Below, piece by piece: positions 18,179 to 26,966 of a stretch of 64,000 nt of DNA (positions are counted from its first letter, which is position 1; each line of letters opens with the position of its first letter). The position numbers and the translations under genes are program-made. The stretch is from NCBI RefSeq assembly GCF_001644605.1, contig NZ_CP011388.1, positions 1,597,001-1,661,000 on the forward strand, given 5' to 3'. Source of the stretch: Paenibacillus swuensis. Lineage in GTDB: Bacteria; Bacillota; Bacilli; Paenibacillales; DY6. The notes beneath the pieces are model-generated. The model searched no databases and was not told the DNA's origin. It saw nothing but the letters and a program-made list of their open reading frames with translations.

Positions 18179-19609
18179 TTACCGCGACGGGGCCGTCTCT
18201 GTTTTCGAAGGGATCTTGCTGCCAGCCTTCTTGCCGTATGTCCACCGATAGATCATGGCTAAACACATTAACCCCCCGGCCAGAATCAAATAAATGTTAC
18301 TAAACACCGCCGCGTTACCATATGGATTCAGCACATTCCAAGGTACTTCGGCTCCTTGATCGACTATTTTGCTGTATACACCGGCAGCGATGGCCGCGGC
18401 TATGAAGTTCAACATGGACAGAAGTCCCATGCCCACCCCGGTTTGATCCTTTGGCAATGTTCGGGAAACGGTGTTGGAAAGGGCTACCATCATTGAAATC
18501 TGACCCAGTTGGCCGAAAATCAGGAATACCGCAATCCACAGAGCGTGAGCACCAGAAAGAACGGAGAGGAGCATGAGGCCGATGAACATGAGACCGGACG
18601 CCACGAAGAACAGAAAAGCACTTCCTTTCGTATCCGCGAGTTTGCCCGCTTTGCGTCCCAGTAAAGCCGAGAAAACGGCCGCAGGCACCAGGACTAATCC
18701 AACCCATCCCGGCGGAAGCTGATTCACTTGAGCAAGCAGTAAAGGGCTGAGAAACGGAAGCGAAAAACCAATGATGTTGATTCCGAATGCGATGAACAGC
18801 CCCCACGTATATTGTTTGTTGCGAAACAGCTTTGGCTGGACAAAAGGAGCCTTGACGGCATGAATCCGCCACAAGAATAACACGAACAAGATCGCGCCAG
18901 TTCCGCCGGGAAGCCAGGATTCATTCGTTACAGCTAACAGAAGCGAGGCAACAGCGCCTGCCAGTAACCCGCCGCCCAGCCAATCCATCGACACCTGCTT
19001 CACCGTTGTATCCGTAAGATATTTACGATAGAAAGGCAATGTGAATAACGTCAGCAGCGGCAGGCAGAACAGCCACCGCCAATCCAGCACACTGACGATG
19101 AACGCGGACAGCATAGGACCCAGGGCGCCTCCCAGCGCTAACCCGGCCGCAGCCGTTCCCAGTGCCCTGCCCCGCTCCCCTTCAGGAAAATATCGCAGGG
19201 GAATTAACATCCCGGTGGCCGGAATCACCGACGCGCCCATCGCTTGAAGTACGCGTCCGACCAGCACCATGCTGTAAGCTTGTGACGTGAGACCGAGTAA
19301 TGATCCGCCGACAAAGATCAGAATCCCGAAGGTAATCAGATTCCGTAACGGGAACCGGTCAGCCAGTTTACCGTAAATCACAGCGCCCATCGCATAAACA
19401 AGCATATAAGCCGACGTTACCCAACTCACCTGAGCGAGAGACAACTGAAATTCCATACTGATTTCCGTCAGCACAATATTAAACATGGTCGCGCTCATCA
19501 CGGATAGAATTAAAGTAAATACAAGCGTCTTCAACAACCGTTCACGATGTTCAAAAGGGGATGAGGCTGCTGCATCGATTAACTCTTCCTTGCCTTGGTT
19601 GGTTTCCAT
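18179..19609 (-). CDS. MFS drug-type exporter
   Basis: 476 residues with about 14 hydrophobic helices, DHA2/EmrB-QacA type. Helix 1 begins LVFTLILSVMSATMFNIVLTEI, and the loop-2 motif is YGKLADRFPLRNLI. Antiporter motif C can be seen as a Gly/Ala-rich helix 5 (LGTAAAGLALGGALGPML). It would export a lipophilic compound using the proton gradient. GGAGG lies eight bases before the ATG. A perfect 20-bp palindrome sits 22 bp ahead of the start, and a TetR gene lies upstream on the same strand, so it is probably repressed by that regulator. Confidence 0.9.
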   Translation of the reverse strand: METNQGKEELIDAAASSPFEHRERLLKTLVFTLILSVMSATMFNIVLTEISMEFQLSLAQVSWVTSAYMLVYAMGAVIYGKLADRFPLRNLITFGILIFVGGSLLGLTSQAYSMVLVGRVLQAMGASVIPATGMLIPLRYFPEGERGRALGTAAAGLALGGALGPMLSAFIVSVLDWRWLFCLPLLTLFTLPFYRKYLTDTTVKQVSMDWLGGGLLAGAVASLLLAVTNESWLPGGTGAILFVLFLWRIHAVKAPFVQPKLFRNKQYTWGLFIAFGINIIGFSLPFLSPLLLAQVNQLPPGWVGLVLVPAAVFSALLGRKAGKLADTKGSAFLFFVASGLMFIGLMLLSVLSGAHALWIAVFLIFGQLGQISMMVALSNTVSRTLPKDQTGVGMGLLSMLNFIAAAIAAGVYSKIVDQGAEVPWNVLNPYGNAAVFSNIYLILAGGLMCLAMIYRWTYGKKAGSKIPSKTETAPSR

Positions 19610-19630
19610 TTTTATAGCCTCCTCCAGGTT

Positions 19631-19650
19631 GTTAGTTAGTACTAACTAAC
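19631..19650. promoter_or_regulatory. palindromic operator upstream of the MFS gene
   Basis: A perfect 20-bp palindrome, GTTAGTTAGT followed by its reverse complement, 22 bp before the exporter start. It shares the GTTAGT/ACTAAC half-sites with the palindrome ahead of tetR, so it is the likely TetR operator. Confidence 0.75.
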
Positions 19651-19668
19651 ATTCAATCTTCAAAAAAA

Positions 19669-20259
19669 CTAGGGTTGCAACGCCCTAGTGTACATCTCCA
19701 CACTGATTTCAATAAACGTATCCATGGTCATATTCATCACCGACGACGGGGAGTGGAGATTGGTCATGGCCGCGCCGTAATTCATGTACATAAATGCCAG
19801 CGCCTGGCCCTCAACAGGTGTATTTCCCACAAGACCCTTGGCCTGCATCTTAACCAAATAATCTTTCAATAGCTCCAGAAGTTGCTGCGGATGCTTGCTC
19901 GACTGCTTCCTAAGTTCCGGCAACTGATGACTTTCCTTGTTCATAATCTGAATCAGTTTGCGATTCCGTTTCATGATTTCCTGATAAGTCCGGCTTACCA
20001 AGAGCAGATCCGTCTTTAAATCCCACACCATCTCCTCGGAGAAAATGCGCCGCATCGCTCCCGCATAGTAGAAACGTTCCAGCGCTTCTTCAAGCAGTTT
20101 CTGTTTATTGCCAAACTTACGGAACAAGGTCATTTCACTAACCCCTGCCATAGCGGCGATTTCTTTGGTTGTTACGCCGTTGTAGCCCTTCTCCGACATT
20201 AAGTCGATAGCGGCAAGCAGCAATTTATCATGTGTTGTGGCAGCGACAGAGGTGTCCAT
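19669..20259 (-). CDS. TetR-family repressor
   Basis: 196 residues. The N-terminal helix-turn-helix is typical: LLAAIDLMSEKGYNGVTTKEIAAMAGVSE then MTLFRKFGNKQKLLEEALERF. The C-terminal ~130 residues are the helical ligand-binding and dimerisation part, with MKRNRKLIQIMNKE and a run of aromatic/Met residues near the end. It lies upstream of the MFS exporter on the same strand, and both genes have matching palindromes ahead of them. It therefore probably represses itself and the exporter until a toxic ligand binds. Confidence 0.92.
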   Translation of the reverse strand: MDTSVAATTHDKLLLAAIDLMSEKGYNGVTTKEIAAMAGVSEMTLFRKFGNKQKLLEEALERFYYAGAMRRIFSEEMVWDLKTDLLLVSRTYQEIMKRNRKLIQIMNKESHQLPELRKQSSKHPQQLLELLKDYLVKMQAKGLVGNTPVEGQALAFMYMNYGAAMTNLHSPSSVMNMTMDTFIEISVEMYTRALQP

Positions 20260-20281
20260 TCCTTAAGCCTTCCTTCCATAA

Positions 20282-20299
20282 TGTTAGTGATCACTAACA
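20282..20299. promoter_or_regulatory. palindromic operator upstream of tetR
   Basis: A perfect 18-bp palindrome, TGTTAGTGA followed by its reverse complement, 23 bp ahead of the TetR start codon. Half-sites match those of the operator ahead of the MFS gene, but with a different spacing. Confidence 0.75.
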
Positions 20300-20493
20300 A
20301 CCTAACATGAGTGTAATCCTTAGGGAAAAGATTGTCAATAGTCAAAGAAATAACATTTGGATTATGGAAGGTGTGATGTGTTCTATGCCCTTTTTTGCAC
20401 GGAGAATACCGGTCCTTTATGATTCAGTTATCCTTTACAGCTATTCTTCCTTAGCATACAATTTACCTATTACATCGACTAGGAGTAAAAGCA

Positions 20494-21300
20494 ATGAGTC
20501 CGGTTGACTACGTAAATAGCAATTTTCGAATTACTGCCTACTCACATGCTCTCAGAAGAGAGCAATTCGCCTTCGGCGAAGCTACTTATGATGGTTGGTT
20601 CCTGTTGGCGTTAGAGTTAGGTACATTCCGTTACACCATTGGAAATGAAACCGGTATTGCCAGTGTCGGCGATCTTATAATTTGCCCACCTGGTTTACGT
20701 TTTTGCCGACAAGCCTTGGGCGTACTCAGCTTTCATATGTTTGAATTCGAATGGACGACAACTGCCGGTCTCCCCGTCCTCGCTAGCGAAATTCACCTCT
20801 GTGGCAAAAAAAGCTTGCAACACCTTGACAGGTTTGCAAGCACTCTGGACTTACTTAGCAAGCTTGAGATTCATCCTGGTTCAGACAGCCGTGTGTGGCA
20901 GGAATCCATGTTACGCGACCTTGTACTGTTAGTGCTGTTAGAAGATCACTTGTCTCCTTACAAAGAGGACAGTCGGGACCGGCCATTCATCGCTCAAGCG
21001 ATGAAACTGCTGCAACGGCACGCTTTCGACAACACCGGGCTTGCCGCAGTCGCTTCGCAGCTCGGTCTGTCCTTGTCTCATTTCTCTGTTAAATACAAGC
21101 AACTAACTGGCAGTTCTCCTTCACAATACGTGACCGCACTACGCATGCAGAAAGCAAAGATGTTATTAATTGATACACAGGAACCGCTTGAGTGCATTGC
21201 CCCTCAATGCGGATATCAGAACGGGTTTTATTTAAGCCGAGTGTTCCAGCAGTTCTATCAGACCAGTCCATCGGAGTATCGCAGGCGCAATCGTGTTTAA
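20494..21300 (+). CDS. AraC-family transcriptional regulator
   Basis: 268 residues. An N-terminal beta-rich sensor (FRYTIGNETGIASVGDLIICPPGLRF, about residues 45-80, AraC_binding-like) and two C-terminal helix-turn-helix motifs (TGLAAVASQLGLSLSHFSVKYKQ and LECIAPQCGYQNGFYLSRVFQQ). GGAG lies about nine bases upstream of the ATG. It is convergent with the Rieske/amidohydrolase pair (stop codons four bases apart), and could regulate them. Confidence 0.88.
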   Translation: MSPVDYVNSNFRITAYSHALRREQFAFGEATYDGWFLLALELGTFRYTIGNETGIASVGDLIICPPGLRFCRQALGVLSFHMFEFEWTTTAGLPVLASEIHLCGKKSLQHLDRFASTLDLLSKLEIHPGSDSRVWQESMLRDLVLLVLLEDHLSPYKEDSRDRPFIAQAMKLLQRHAFDNTGLAAVASQLGLSLSHFSVKYKQLTGSSPSQYVTALRMQKAKMLLIDTQEPLECIAPQCGYQNGFYLSRVFQQFYQTSPSEYRRRNRV

Positions 21301-21304
21301 TCAA

Positions 21305-21655
21305 CTAGATGTCTATAAGAATATCCTCACCTTGCACCACAACAGGATATGTTTTTATTCTCTCTTTCATGTTGCAAACAGCCCTGCCCGAAGGAAGTTC
21401 GAACTCCCAATGGTGCCACGGACAGCGGAGTACACGCCGATCGTGTTGATAGTCAAAAATTCCGACTTGCGGAGCGATTAAAGTTCCCTCAATATGGCCT
21501 GAACAAATCGGTGCTTTGGCATGGGGGCAAATATTGAGAACCGCGTAATACTGATTGTGATCCAATAAAATTCCGATTTCCTTGCGCTCAACTTGTACGA
21601 GAAAGGTTTTGTTTGCGACAATGTCCGATGTTTTGGCGACGGTTACAAGTGTCAT
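21305..21655 (-). CDS. Rieske-type [2Fe-2S] ferredoxin
   Basis: 116 residues, essentially one Rieske domain. The cluster-binding motifs are C-P-H in NICPHAKAPICSGH (near residue 43) and C-P-W-H in LRCPWHHWEF (near 80), i.e. the two-Cys/two-His set. It would pass electrons to an oxygenase or similar enzyme. GAGGAGG precedes the ATG. It begins 15 bases after the amidohydrolase stop, so the two form an operon; the oxygenase partner is not in the window. Confidence 0.9.
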   Translation of the reverse strand: MTLVTVAKTSDIVANKTFLVQVERKEIGILLDHNQYYAVLNICPHAKAPICSGHIEGTLIAPQVGIFDYQHDRRVLRCPWHHWEFELPSGRAVCNMKERIKTYPVVVQGEDILIDI

Positions 21656-21670
21656 AAGAATTCCTCCTCT

Positions 21671-22723
21671 CTAAGCTTTAAGTCCAAAGAAATTAGCGGC
21701 GTTATCGAATAAAATTTTCTGCTTCGCGGTTTCAGACAGCTTTCTTGGCAGAATGTTGGGCTCATCGAAATCCCAATGCGGGTAATCACTGGCATACATG
21801 AGAATATTCTCGGCATCGATCATGTCAAATAACTGGATCAGATGCTCTTCCTTCTTCGGCTCTTCGAGAGGCTGGGTCGTCAACCGCACATGATCCGCTA
21901 TATACTCGCTCGGCAGACGCTTCAGATAAGGCGCCTGTTGGCGAAGTCCTTTGAAATGAGAATCCATCCGCCAGAGCAGATGAGGCAACCAAGCAAATCC
22001 GCCTTCTACCAGAAAGAATTGAAGCTGCGGGAATTTCTCAAACGTTCCTTCCAGAATCAGGTTAGTCAGATGAGCCATATAGATTTGCGGCACACAAACA
22101 TGCCACTCGAGATACGTTCTGGCCATTCCAGCAGCCGTCGGAGATGCCTGTGCCATCATTGCGCCGCCTTGGCCCGGATGAATGCCGATCGGGAGCCCTT
22201 TGCGCTGGGCTGCTTCATATATCGGGTGATAGAACCGGTTGCCAAAAGGGATTTTACTTGTGGAAGAGAACCATACAGCTATGACATCGGGATGGTCGCC
22301 AAGTCTGTCAATCTCACGGGCAGCCAGGTGAGGATCCTGATGAGCGACCCATAAAGCCATTTTGAAACGTTTGTCTTGGGGCAGCCAATGTTCCATCGTA
22401 TGATCGTTATATGCGGAGCAAACGGCCTGGGCATAGTCAGGATCCGGAATGCCGGTGATATGATGCCCTGTCCCTGTAAGAAGCGCGTATGTATAGTTAT
22501 ATTTGTCAAGCAACTGCGTCTTCAGAAACGTCGGGTTTGATCCGGGGGCGCTTCCATCCGGAGGTACTGAATCCCAGCGCATACCCCCTTCTTGCTGCAG
22601 AATACCTGATGCAAGATGGCGTTCTCCATACTTGGCAACCTCGGTTTTCCAAGGCTCTTGTAGATAAGGCAGCAGGTCTTGACTGGTCCTCCTGCAATGA
22701 TGCACGTCGCAATCGAATATCAT
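21671..22723 (-). CDS. amidohydrolase-2 family metal-dependent hydrolase or decarboxylase
   Basis: 350 residues with the TIM-barrel of the amidohydrolase_2/ACMSD-like family. It starts MIFDCDVHHC (the D-x-H metal motif on strand 1), has PIGIHPGQGG (His on strand 5), FFLVEGGFAWLPHLLWRMDSH and MYASDYPHWDFDEP (the catalytic Asp on strand 8). Relatives hydrolyse amides or decarboxylate aromatic or semialdehyde acids. The pairing with a Rieske ferredoxin suggests a catabolic step on an aromatic or cyclic compound. The ribosome site GAGGAGG is clear. Confidence 0.88.
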   Translation of the reverse strand: MIFDCDVHHCRRTSQDLLPYLQEPWKTEVAKYGERHLASGILQQEGGMRWDSVPPDGSAPGSNPTFLKTQLLDKYNYTYALLTGTGHHITGIPDPDYAQAVCSAYNDHTMEHWLPQDKRFKMALWVAHQDPHLAAREIDRLGDHPDVIAVWFSSTSKIPFGNRFYHPIYEAAQRKGLPIGIHPGQGGAMMAQASPTAAGMARTYLEWHVCVPQIYMAHLTNLILEGTFEKFPQLQFFLVEGGFAWLPHLLWRMDSHFKGLRQQAPYLKRLPSEYIADHVRLTTQPLEEPKKEEHLIQLFDMIDAENILMYASDYPHWDFDEPNILPRKLSETAKQKILFDNAANFFGLKA

Positions 22724-22842
22724 GAGAGAGGCCTCCTCTAAGAATGTTTAATGTCTATAGGCTAAGTATAGATAGGCCTTCCCTCTATGAACATGCAGTT
22801 ATTTTGCTGAAAGCATATCTTTTTTTTAGATTTGGGAGCGCC

Positions 22843-22873
22843 CAAAAAGGACAGCCCTCCTCGGCTGTCCTTC
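22843..22873 (-). terminator. terminator of the epimerase gene
   Basis: Minus-strand stem AAGGACAGCC / GGCTGTCCTT with a six-base loop, followed by TTTTGGGC. It ends the transcript of the downstream-reading epimerase gene. Confidence 0.82.
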
Positions 22874-22875
22874 TC

Positions 22876-23793
22876 TTATATCCCCATAAAATACCCATAT
22901 GTTCGGGCGATCCCTTCCCTCACACCGGTTACGGGCGCCCAGCCCAACTGCTCGCGGGCGCGGGCGTTATCCAGGCAGCTGTGCCGGATATCCCCCGTTC
23001 GCGCCGGTTTGTGCACGACCGCTGTGGACGGCCCGTGAAGCTCTCGCACCAGCGCGACGAGCTCATTCACGGACGTCCGCTCCCCTGTGCTCACATGCAG
23101 TGTCGCCCCCGTTCCCGCACCTCTGCCGGCGGCCATCAGAGCCTCGACCACATCACCGACGTAGATGAAGTCCCGCGTCTGCTCCCCGTCCCCGTGGACG
23201 GTTAACGGCAGCCCTTTCGCCAACTGCTCCATGAACACGGCTGCAACGCCGCCTTCGCCTTTCGCTGTCTGCTTCGGGCCATATACGTTCGCGAAGCGAA
23301 GCACCGTGTAATCCAGCCCGAACAAATCGCGGTACACCTTGCAATAGCGCTCCGCTGCCAGCTTGGACAACCCATAGAAGGACACCGGCTCCGCCAGATC
23401 CGTCTCTGTGAGCAGATCGCGCTCCAAGTTGCCGTATACGGCCGAAGTCGAAGCGATAACAACCTTGACCGCTCCGCAATCTCGAGCGGCCTCCAGAACC
23501 CGCAGCGTACCGACTATATTAATCCCGGCATCATAGGCCGGATCATCTATGGAACGTTTCACATCAGCCTGCGCGGCCAAATGATACACAACATCCGGCC
23601 GTATGCCCCCGAAAATCTCCGACAGCCCCGCTTCCGTTATATCTACGGCATGTAATACCGCATTTTGCGGAATATAGGCTTTGCGCCCCGTAGTCAGATT
23701 ATCTGCCACATGCACTTCCCAACCTTCGGCCAGAAGGGCTTCCGCCAAATGCGATCCGATAAACCCGGCACCGCCTGTTACCACAGCTTTCAT
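22876..23793 (-). CDS. NAD-dependent sugar epimerase/dehydratase (UDP-glucose 4-epimerase-like)
   Basis: 305 residues, extended SDR. The N-terminal nucleotide site is TGGAGFIGSHLAEALL, the strand-2 acidic residue is in VADNLTTGR, and the active site shows Ser-x-x-Val-Tyr (ASTSAVYGN) and YGLSKLAAERY (YxxxK). The C-terminal GERTSVNELV and GWAPVTGVREGI are typical of GalE-like enzymes. It would interconvert a UDP-hexose for the adjacent glycan genes. It is divergent from a glycosyltransferase gene; the ~215-bp gap should hold both promoters. Confidence 0.88.
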   Translation of the reverse strand: MKAVVTGGAGFIGSHLAEALLAEGWEVHVADNLTTGRKAYIPQNAVLHAVDITEAGLSEIFGGIRPDVVYHLAAQADVKRSIDDPAYDAGINIVGTLRVLEAARDCGAVKVVIASTSAVYGNLERDLLTETDLAEPVSFYGLSKLAAERYCKVYRDLFGLDYTVLRFANVYGPKQTAKGEGGVAAVFMEQLAKGLPLTVHGDGEQTRDFIYVGDVVEALMAAGRGAGTGATLHVSTGERTSVNELVALVRELHGPSTAVVHKPARTGDIRHSCLDNARAREQLGWAPVTGVREGIARTYGYFMGI

Positions 23794-24010
23794 TCACCTG
23801 ACGCCTCCCTACAACGTTTCTGTAGTGTACGCGCCGGGAATCCATTGCGCCTAGGACATAAGCCCGTTTGCGCCAAATAAAGTGGGATACCTGTCTGTGG
23901 AATTGTACGAATGTACGAGGGTAATTGTCGTGTCCACCGATGCCCGCTGACAATATATTGTACTACCTAAACAAAAGGAGGTGAAACCATACCTGTTCCT
24001 TTGGGTAGGT

Positions 24011-25828
24011 ATGTCCCGTATGTCAGCTGCTCATTCGAAAGTGATGTTGTTTTCCCATATATGTAACGCTGAACATATTACCGGGGCGGAGAAGTTGCTG
24101 CTGTTCTTCGCGCAGGAGCTGCGTCCGCATCACGAAGTAGCGTTGGTCGTTCCGACCGAAGGCGTCCTCTCCGCGCAGGCGAGGAGTATGGGCCTCACCG
24201 TCATCGTGCATCATTACCCGGTGTTATGGGAGGTGTATGATCCCGGCCCCGGTTTATTTGAAGCGATGGACCGATTGCTCCACGAGCCCGTTTTCTTTTC
24301 TTTAATGGAGCTCATTCGAACGTACCAGCCGGATCTCGCTATTGTGAACACTTCGGTAAACCCGCTTCCGGCGGCAGCGGCTAAAGCAGCCGGTATACCG
24401 ACGGCATGGATGCTGACTGAAGTCATTACACAGAATGCCCACTCCTCCCTTTCGGCACTGTTAATTGACAGATACTCCGATTGGATTATAGGAATTTCGC
24501 AAGCCGTCTTCTGGTTGTTTCAAGGCTCCATCTTTCAGGACAAAAAAGTGCTGCTCTACCCTTCCTGGCATGAGGATACGCTGGACCCGGGGCATTGGCC
24601 GGCCCACCGGCAAAGCAAGAGAGCGATGCTGGGCATCGGAATGGACCGAACGGTTGTCGGATATATCTCATCCGATATTTACCCGAATAAAGGCTTGGAT
24701 CATTTCATTCGTATGGCCGTACATCTCGGGACCAAATATGACCGTCTTTCCTTCCTCATAGCAGGGAAACCGACGGATACCGATTACTACCAATCCTGCC
24801 TGCGAAGCATTCAGAGTTCGGGACTCGCCTCCCGGTTTCATCATGTTCGTTTCGAGAAAAGTATCCAGCAGCTATATCCCGCTATGGATATTGTCGTCAT
24901 TCCCAGTCTGATCGGGGAAGGATTCGGGATGACCGCCATGGAAGGGCTGATTTTCGGCAAACCTGTTGTGACCTATCGATCCGGCGGACTTCAGGAAATT
25001 GCCCAACTCACCGGCAATGACCGATACGTCGTGCCGACAGGCGATATTCTCGGACTAGCGGGCAAAGTGGAAACCTTGCTGCGTTCCCCTTCCGAAGCTT
25101 CAGAGACAGGCGGCCGCAACTTTACAGCGGTGCGGGAAGCTTTCGGAGTCGGAGCTTACCGAATTCGCCTTCACCATTTCTGGCAAAAGGTGGCTTCTCA
25201 CCTCATTCGGGTGCGTACGGAACATATGCTGTCGCCAAAGCCGTTTCCCGACGGTTTCCTGGTAAAGAGCCGCTCTTATCCAACCGTATTTCTGTTGGAA
25301 CACGGGCACAAGCGGCCCGTGGATACGGGGGAAACCTTCCGATATTACAAGCTTCATCTTGCCCCGATCACGGAAGGAACGGATGCCGAGCTTTCCCGGT
25401 ACCCCTTAGGCAGGCAAATCTCCATGTCTGCGCCATTCCGGCTTCACAGCCCTTCCGTCATGTTGATGAAAGGCAGCGGAACGACCGTGTATTTAACCGC
25501 GCTGGGGATGAAGAGGCCTTTCCCTTCCGGTGAAGCTCTCCGCGCTTACGGCGATCCCGAACGCATTGTCGATTTGCCGAACGAGTTCTTAGGCGAATAC
25601 ACGGACGGAGAACCGATGCCGGAACCTGCTGCTCACGTTCATCCCGTTTTGCCGCATGACGGGAGTATCCGCGCAAGACGGGGTCGGGTACGGAAGAGCA
25701 CGCTTGGCAAGCGGAAACGCAGGGGTAAACTGCGCTTGAAGCGGGAAAACCGCCGCAAAAACCGCCGTTCCCTGAGGCGCCGCGGCTTGCGCGCCACGCG
25801 CACGTTAAAACGCCGAAAGAGAAATTAA
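24011..25828 (+). CDS. GT4 glycosyltransferase with C-terminal beta repeats and Arg/Lys tail
   Basis: About 605 residues. Residues ~10-390 are a GT-B glycosyltransferase (HITGAEKLLLFFAQEL opening; IPSLIGEGFGMTAMEGLIFGKPVV as the sugar-nucleotide E-x7-E region). Two ~65-residue repeats follow (LVKSRSYPTVFLLEHGHKRPV and RLHSPSVMLMKGSGTTVYLTALGMKRPF), resembling the small beta repeats of some S-layer or cell-wall proteins. The last ~50 residues are almost half Arg/Lys. The start is uncertain: AAAGGAGGTG at 23974-23983 is too far from the ATG at 24011, while an in-frame CTG lies at 23993. It heads a run of nucleotide-sugar genes. Confidence 0.85.
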   Translation: MSRMSAAHSKVMLFSHICNAEHITGAEKLLLFFAQELRPHHEVALVVPTEGVLSAQARSMGLTVIVHHYPVLWEVYDPGPGLFEAMDRLLHEPVFFSLMELIRTYQPDLAIVNTSVNPLPAAAAKAAGIPTAWMLTEVITQNAHSSLSALLIDRYSDWIIGISQAVFWLFQGSIFQDKKVLLYPSWHEDTLDPGHWPAHRQSKRAMLGIGMDRTVVGYISSDIYPNKGLDHFIRMAVHLGTKYDRLSFLIAGKPTDTDYYQSCLRSIQSSGLASRFHHVRFEKSIQQLYPAMDIVVIPSLIGEGFGMTAMEGLIFGKPVVTYRSGGLQEIAQLTGNDRYVVPTGDILGLAGKVETLLRSPSEASETGGRNFTAVREAFGVGAYRIRLHHFWQKVASHLIRVRTEHMLSPKPFPDGFLVKSRSYPTVFLLEHGHKRPVDTGETFRYYKLHLAPITEGTDAELSRYPLGRQISMSAPFRLHSPSVMLMKGSGTTVYLTALGMKRPFPSGEALRAYGDPERIVDLPNEFLGEYTDGEPMPEPAAHVHPVLPHDGSIRARRGRVRKSTLGKRKRRGKLRLKRENRRKNRRSLRRRGLRATRTLKRRKRN

Positions 25829-25883
25829 TAACGCATACCAACCGCTGTACAATCCAATGGAAGAAAACAGGTGATCCAAACTT

Positions 25884-26966
25884 ATGAATATTGTCACGAT
25901 CCTCGGCACGAGGCCGGAAATCATTCGACTAAGCCTCATTCTGGGCAAGTTGGACCGAATGGCCGCAAGCCATACCGTCATCCATACCGGACAAAACTTC
26001 ACATTCACGTTGAGCGATGTCTTCTTCCAGCAACTTCGTCTGCGAACGCCTGATCACATGCTCAGTTCCCAGCAGTTGTCGCTTGGAGGACAGTTGGCCA
26101 CCATGTTCGGTCAAATTGAAACGCTTCTGCAACAAATCAAGCCGGATAAAGTGCTCCTGCTCGGCGATACAAACAGCGCGCTAAGCGCCATTCTGGCAGA
26201 ACGGATGGGGATTCCCGTCATCCATATGGAAGCGGGCAACCGCTGCTACGACCTGACGGTGCCGGAAGAGAAGAACCGCAAGGTGATTGATGCCATATCC
26301 AGCATTAACATGCCGTATACGCCGCAAAGCAAGCAGAATCTCCTTCGGGAAGGCATTCCCGTGAACCGAATTATGCTCTCGGGCAACCCCATCTACGAGG
26401 TGCTAGACCATTATGCGCCTGAAATCGACGCCAGCCCGGTATTGGAACACCTGAACCTGAAGCCAGGCTCCTACTTCCTGGTGACGACACATCGCGCCGA
26501 GAACGTGGATGATCCGGTTCATCTCACCGAGATTATGAACGCGCTCAACGGCATTGCCGAGCATTACGGGGAACGGCTGATTTGCAGCATTCACCCCCGC
26601 ACCCGGACGCGGATCAAGCAGAACCCTCAGCTGGTTATGCATCCGCTGGTGGAGTTCCACGAGCCTTTCGGCTTCTTCGAATTCGTAAAGCTCGAGAAGC
26701 ACGCCCGCTGCGCCATCACGGATAGCGGGACCGTACAAGAGGAATGCTGTCTGTTTCATGTTCCTACCGTAACGATTCGAAATACGACAGAGCGGCCCGA
26801 AACCGTGGATTGCGGGAGCAACGTCGTAACCGGACTGCAAGCTGAGCGTATCGTGGAGGCCGTTAAGCTGATGTCCTCCTTGCCAAGACATTGGGAAATT
26901 CCCGAAGGTTACAACGACCCGAATGTTTCCGATAAAGTTGTCAAATTTTTATTAGGAGGGAAATAA
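25884..26966 (+). CDS. UDP-GlcNAc 2-epimerase family, FnlC-like
   Basis: 360 residues, non-hydrolysing 2-epimerase fold: TILGTRPEIIRLS, HTGQNFTFTLSDVFF, LLGDTNSALSAILAERMGIPV, IHMEAGNRCYDLTVPEEKNR, TTHRAENVDD and ITDSGTVQEECC. The GNRC...PEE variant of the HMEAG motif is, as I recall it, characteristic of FnlC/Cap5G enzymes, which make the last epimerisation to UDP-N-acetyl-L-fucosamine, rather than of WecB proper. It is directly followed by fnlA- and fnlB-like genes, supporting this. AGGTGAT lies about eight bases before the ATG. Soluble, cytoplasmic. Confidence 0.85.
   Translation: MNIVTILGTRPEIIRLSLILGKLDRMAASHTVIHTGQNFTFTLSDVFFQQLRLRTPDHMLSSQQLSLGGQLATMFGQIETLLQQIKPDKVLLLGDTNSALSAILAERMGIPVIHMEAGNRCYDLTVPEEKNRKVIDAISSINMPYTPQSKQNLLREGIPVNRIMLSGNPIYEVLDHYAPEIDASPVLEHLNLKPGSYFLVTTHRAENVDDPVHLTEIMNALNGIAEHYGERLICSIHPRTRTRIKQNPQLVMHPLVEFHEPFGFFEFVKLEKHARCAITDSGTVQEECCLFHVPTVTIRNTTERPETVDCGSNVVTGLQAERIVEAVKLMSSLPRHWEIPEGYNDPNVSDKVVKFLLGGK

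Noticed and set aside
25579-25588. GAAC-GA-GTTC as a further LexA site
   Set aside because: Spacing between half-sites is two instead of four and it lies in the middle of a coding sequence.
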